In this document: positions 5,989 to 7,204 of the stretch, piece after piece
Layout of the letters: every line of letters starts with the position of its first letter
Numbering within the stretch: position 1 is the stretch's first letter
Program-made: the position numbers and the translations under genes
From: Gammaproteobacteria bacterium UBA6173
GTDB lineage: Bacteria; Pseudomonadota; Gammaproteobacteria; Pseudomonadales; Pseudohongiellaceae
Assembly: GCA_002422225.1 (NCBI GenBank)
Contig: DITX01000128.1
Location: forward strand, 1 to 7,204
Length of the DNA stretch: 7,204 nt
Direction: 5' to 3'
The notes under the pieces: model-generated
Told to the model about the DNA's origin: nothing
Database searches by the model: none
The model's input: the letters and a program-made list of their open reading frames with translations, nothing else

Positions 5989-7083
5989 TTAGTAAATTCG
6001 TTTTCCGAACCGGACAAAATTCGGCTTGACAAGTTCGGCTGGCTGCAAAGCGCCGCGCATCAAGACCTGGCAACGGCTGCTCCCGACGGGCACACGGGCA
6101 AGCGCGATTGAATGCGACAAAGTTGGTGAGAAACCACCACTTGAAATAACCCCTTCGCCTGCATCTGTGATCACGCGATATCCGTCGCGCATGACACCGC
6201 GTCCGTGATAAGCAATGCCAACCAATTCCTCGCCGACACCTTCTGCCATTAACTGTATTAGTGCCATGCGTCCCACAAAATTCCTGTCCTCAGACTCCCA
6301 TGCTATGGTGCGCGCCATATTGGCAGACAGCGGAGATACCGACTCATCCATGTCCTTGCCATACAGGTTCATACCGGCTTCCAAACGGAGTGTATCGCGT
6401 GCAGCCAGTCCCACGGGCGAGACCCCAGCTGCCGCAAGAGATTGCCAGATCAACTCTGCATCTGCATGAGGCAAAATCAGTTCCACGCCTTTTTCTCCGG
6501 TGTATCCGGTTCTGGCAATCAGCCAGTCTCCCAACTCAACGCTACGGAAGTTCTGCAGAGCATAGATTGCAGTGGCAAAGCTCTCAGGCAGCGCTGCACA
6601 AACGGTTGGTATCGAATCCGGACCATGCACTGCAATAATGGACAAGTTCGTGCGCACTCTGATGCTGATATCGTAGTCATTGCCCACAACCTTGATCCAT
6701 GACAGAACTTTGTGCCGTGTCGCACAATTAGTAACCAGCCTGTACCCTTGATGCATGCGATATACAATCAGATCATCAATCACACCCCCGCTCTGGTTAA
6801 GCATGCCAGTGTATAGCGCCATACCTGCCTGCGTCAGGCGAGCCACATCATTGGCCAGAAGATACCGAAGGAAATCGGTAGCATCATTGCCGCCGACATC
6901 GGTGACTGTCATGTGTGATACATCAAACATGCCACAACTGGTCCTGACACTCAGGTGTTCCGAGATCTGCGATCCGTAACTCAGGGGCATCTCCCAGCCA
7001 GCAAAGTCTGTCATCCTGGCACCGGCTTTCAGATGCAAATGGTGAAGGGCTGTCTTGTTTAGCTCGGTTGTTGCAGTTGTCAT
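5989..7083 (-). CDS. gcvT: Aminomethyltransferase, glycine cleavage T-protein
   Basis: The T-protein takes the aminomethyl group from GcvH, releasing ammonia and forming 5,10-methylene-tetrahydrofolate. From ATG 7083 it has 364 residues, the same as E. coli GcvT, and similarity runs end to end. Visible motifs: RMTDFAGWEMPL (23-34), GMFDVSHM (51-58), GGVIDDLIVY (99-108) with the catalytically important aspartate of the family at 103 or 104, TGYTGEKGVEL (192-202), LAARDTLRLEAGMNLYG (226-242), and the C-terminal barrel motif SSGGFSPTL (314-322). A TTG at 7089 in the same frame would add two residues. ATG 7083 is preferred, but neither start has a clear Shine-Dalgarno. It is the first gene of the gcvT-gcvH-gcvP-sdaA operon. 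Confidence 0.97.
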   Translation of the reverse strand: MTTATTELNKTALHHLHLKAGARMTDFAGWEMPLSYGSQISEHLSVRTSCGMFDVSHMTVTDVGGNDATDFLRYLLANDVARLTQAGMALYTGMLNQSGGVIDDLIVYRMHQGYRLVTNCATRHKVLSWIKVVGNDYDISIRVRTNLSIIAVHGPDSIPTVCAALPESFATAIYALQNFRSVELGDWLIARTGYTGEKGVELILPHADAELIWQSLAAAGVSPVGLAARDTLRLEAGMNLYGKDMDESVSPLSANMARTIAWESEDRNFVGRMALIQLMAEGVGEELVGIAYHGRGVMRDGYRVITDAGEGVISSGGFSPTLSHSIALARVPVGSSRCQVLMRGALQPAELVKPNFVRFGKRIY

Positions 7084-7204
7084 ATACAAATATCGCTAGT
7101 CAGTTAAATTTATCCATATGTCAATGAACGAAAAGCAACATATATACCAACTCACTGCTGGCCCATAACTCGAACATAAGAAAGGCCTGAATCCAGACAA
7201 GTTG
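7084..7204. other. Leader or intergenic region upstream of gcvT
   Basis: This is the 121-base stretch before the gcvT start, cut by the window end. I looked for the conserved pieces of a glycine riboswitch, which often precedes gcv operons, and saw none. If one exists it must lie beyond 7204. No complete gene is visible; an open frame on the - strand that enters from the right and stops at 7154-7152 could be the tail of another gene or chance. Confidence 0.4.
7096..7137 (-). promoter_or_regulatory. Possible promoter of the gcv operon
   Basis: The AT-rich segment before gcvT, read on the - strand, contains a perfect -35 hexamer, TTGACA (7124-7119), but 17 bases further on the -10 position reads GACTAG, which is poor. 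An alternative pair is TTGCTT (7137-7132) and GATAAA (7114-7109) with a 17-base spacer. Neither is decisive, and a promoter beyond the window end is equally possible. Confidence 0.25.

Noticed and set aside
5951..6073. Upstream extension of gcvH to ATG 6073
   Set aside because: It would overlap gcvT by 85 bases and add 41 residues unlike any H-protein; the length from GTG 5950 matches the family.
7152..7204. - strand frame entering from the window edge and stopping at 7154-7152, possibly the 3' end of an upstream gene
   Set aside because: Only about 16 codons are visible, two other frames are equally open, and no known protein tail is recognised.

Overview
The window holds two unrelated units that converge on a short gap. 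The left end has a complete mqsRA toxin-antitoxin pair on the + strand (about 118-818). The remaining roughly 6 kb is a glycine-catabolism operon on the - strand, transcribed right to left: gcvT (7083-5989), gcvH (5950-5552), gcvP (5577-2626) and sdaA (2558-1131). Base composition is mid-range. The single-chain GcvP, the Escherichia coli-like GcvT, the E. coli-type MqsR/MqsA and the single-chain iron-sulfur serine dehydratase all suggest a gammaproteobacterium. The genus cannot be fixed from the sequence.

Left region: an upstream segment with repeated TAACC/GGTTA elements (40-107) looks like an autoregulatory operator. It is followed by mqsR (98 aa mRNA interferase) and mqsA (133 aa zinc-finger plus helix-turn-helix antitoxin), in the toxin-first order typical of this family. 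Catalytic, zinc-binding and DNA-contact residues fall at the same residue numbers as in the E. coli proteins. A doubtful 56-residue frame (799-969) overlaps the end of mqsA. The rest of the gap up to the sdaA stop at 1131 shows no convincing gene or terminator.

Right region: GcvP (P-protein), the lipoylated carrier GcvH and GcvT together break glycine into CO2, ammonia and 5,10-methylene-tetrahydrofolate. The fourth component, dihydrolipoamide dehydrogenase (Lpd), is not in the window. SdaA deaminates serine to pyruvate and ammonia. With a serine hydroxymethyltransferase encoded elsewhere (no glyA here), the operon would form a glycine to serine to pyruvate route. The genes are tightly packed: 38 nt between gcvT and gcvH, a 26-nt overlap between gcvH and gcvP, and 67 nt between gcvP and sdaA. 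This supports one transcript starting to the right of 7083.

I found no clearly new biological system. The points most worth a second look are the mqsRA operator architecture, the small frames in the convergent gap, the unusual gcvH start, and the C-terminal cysteine of SdaA.
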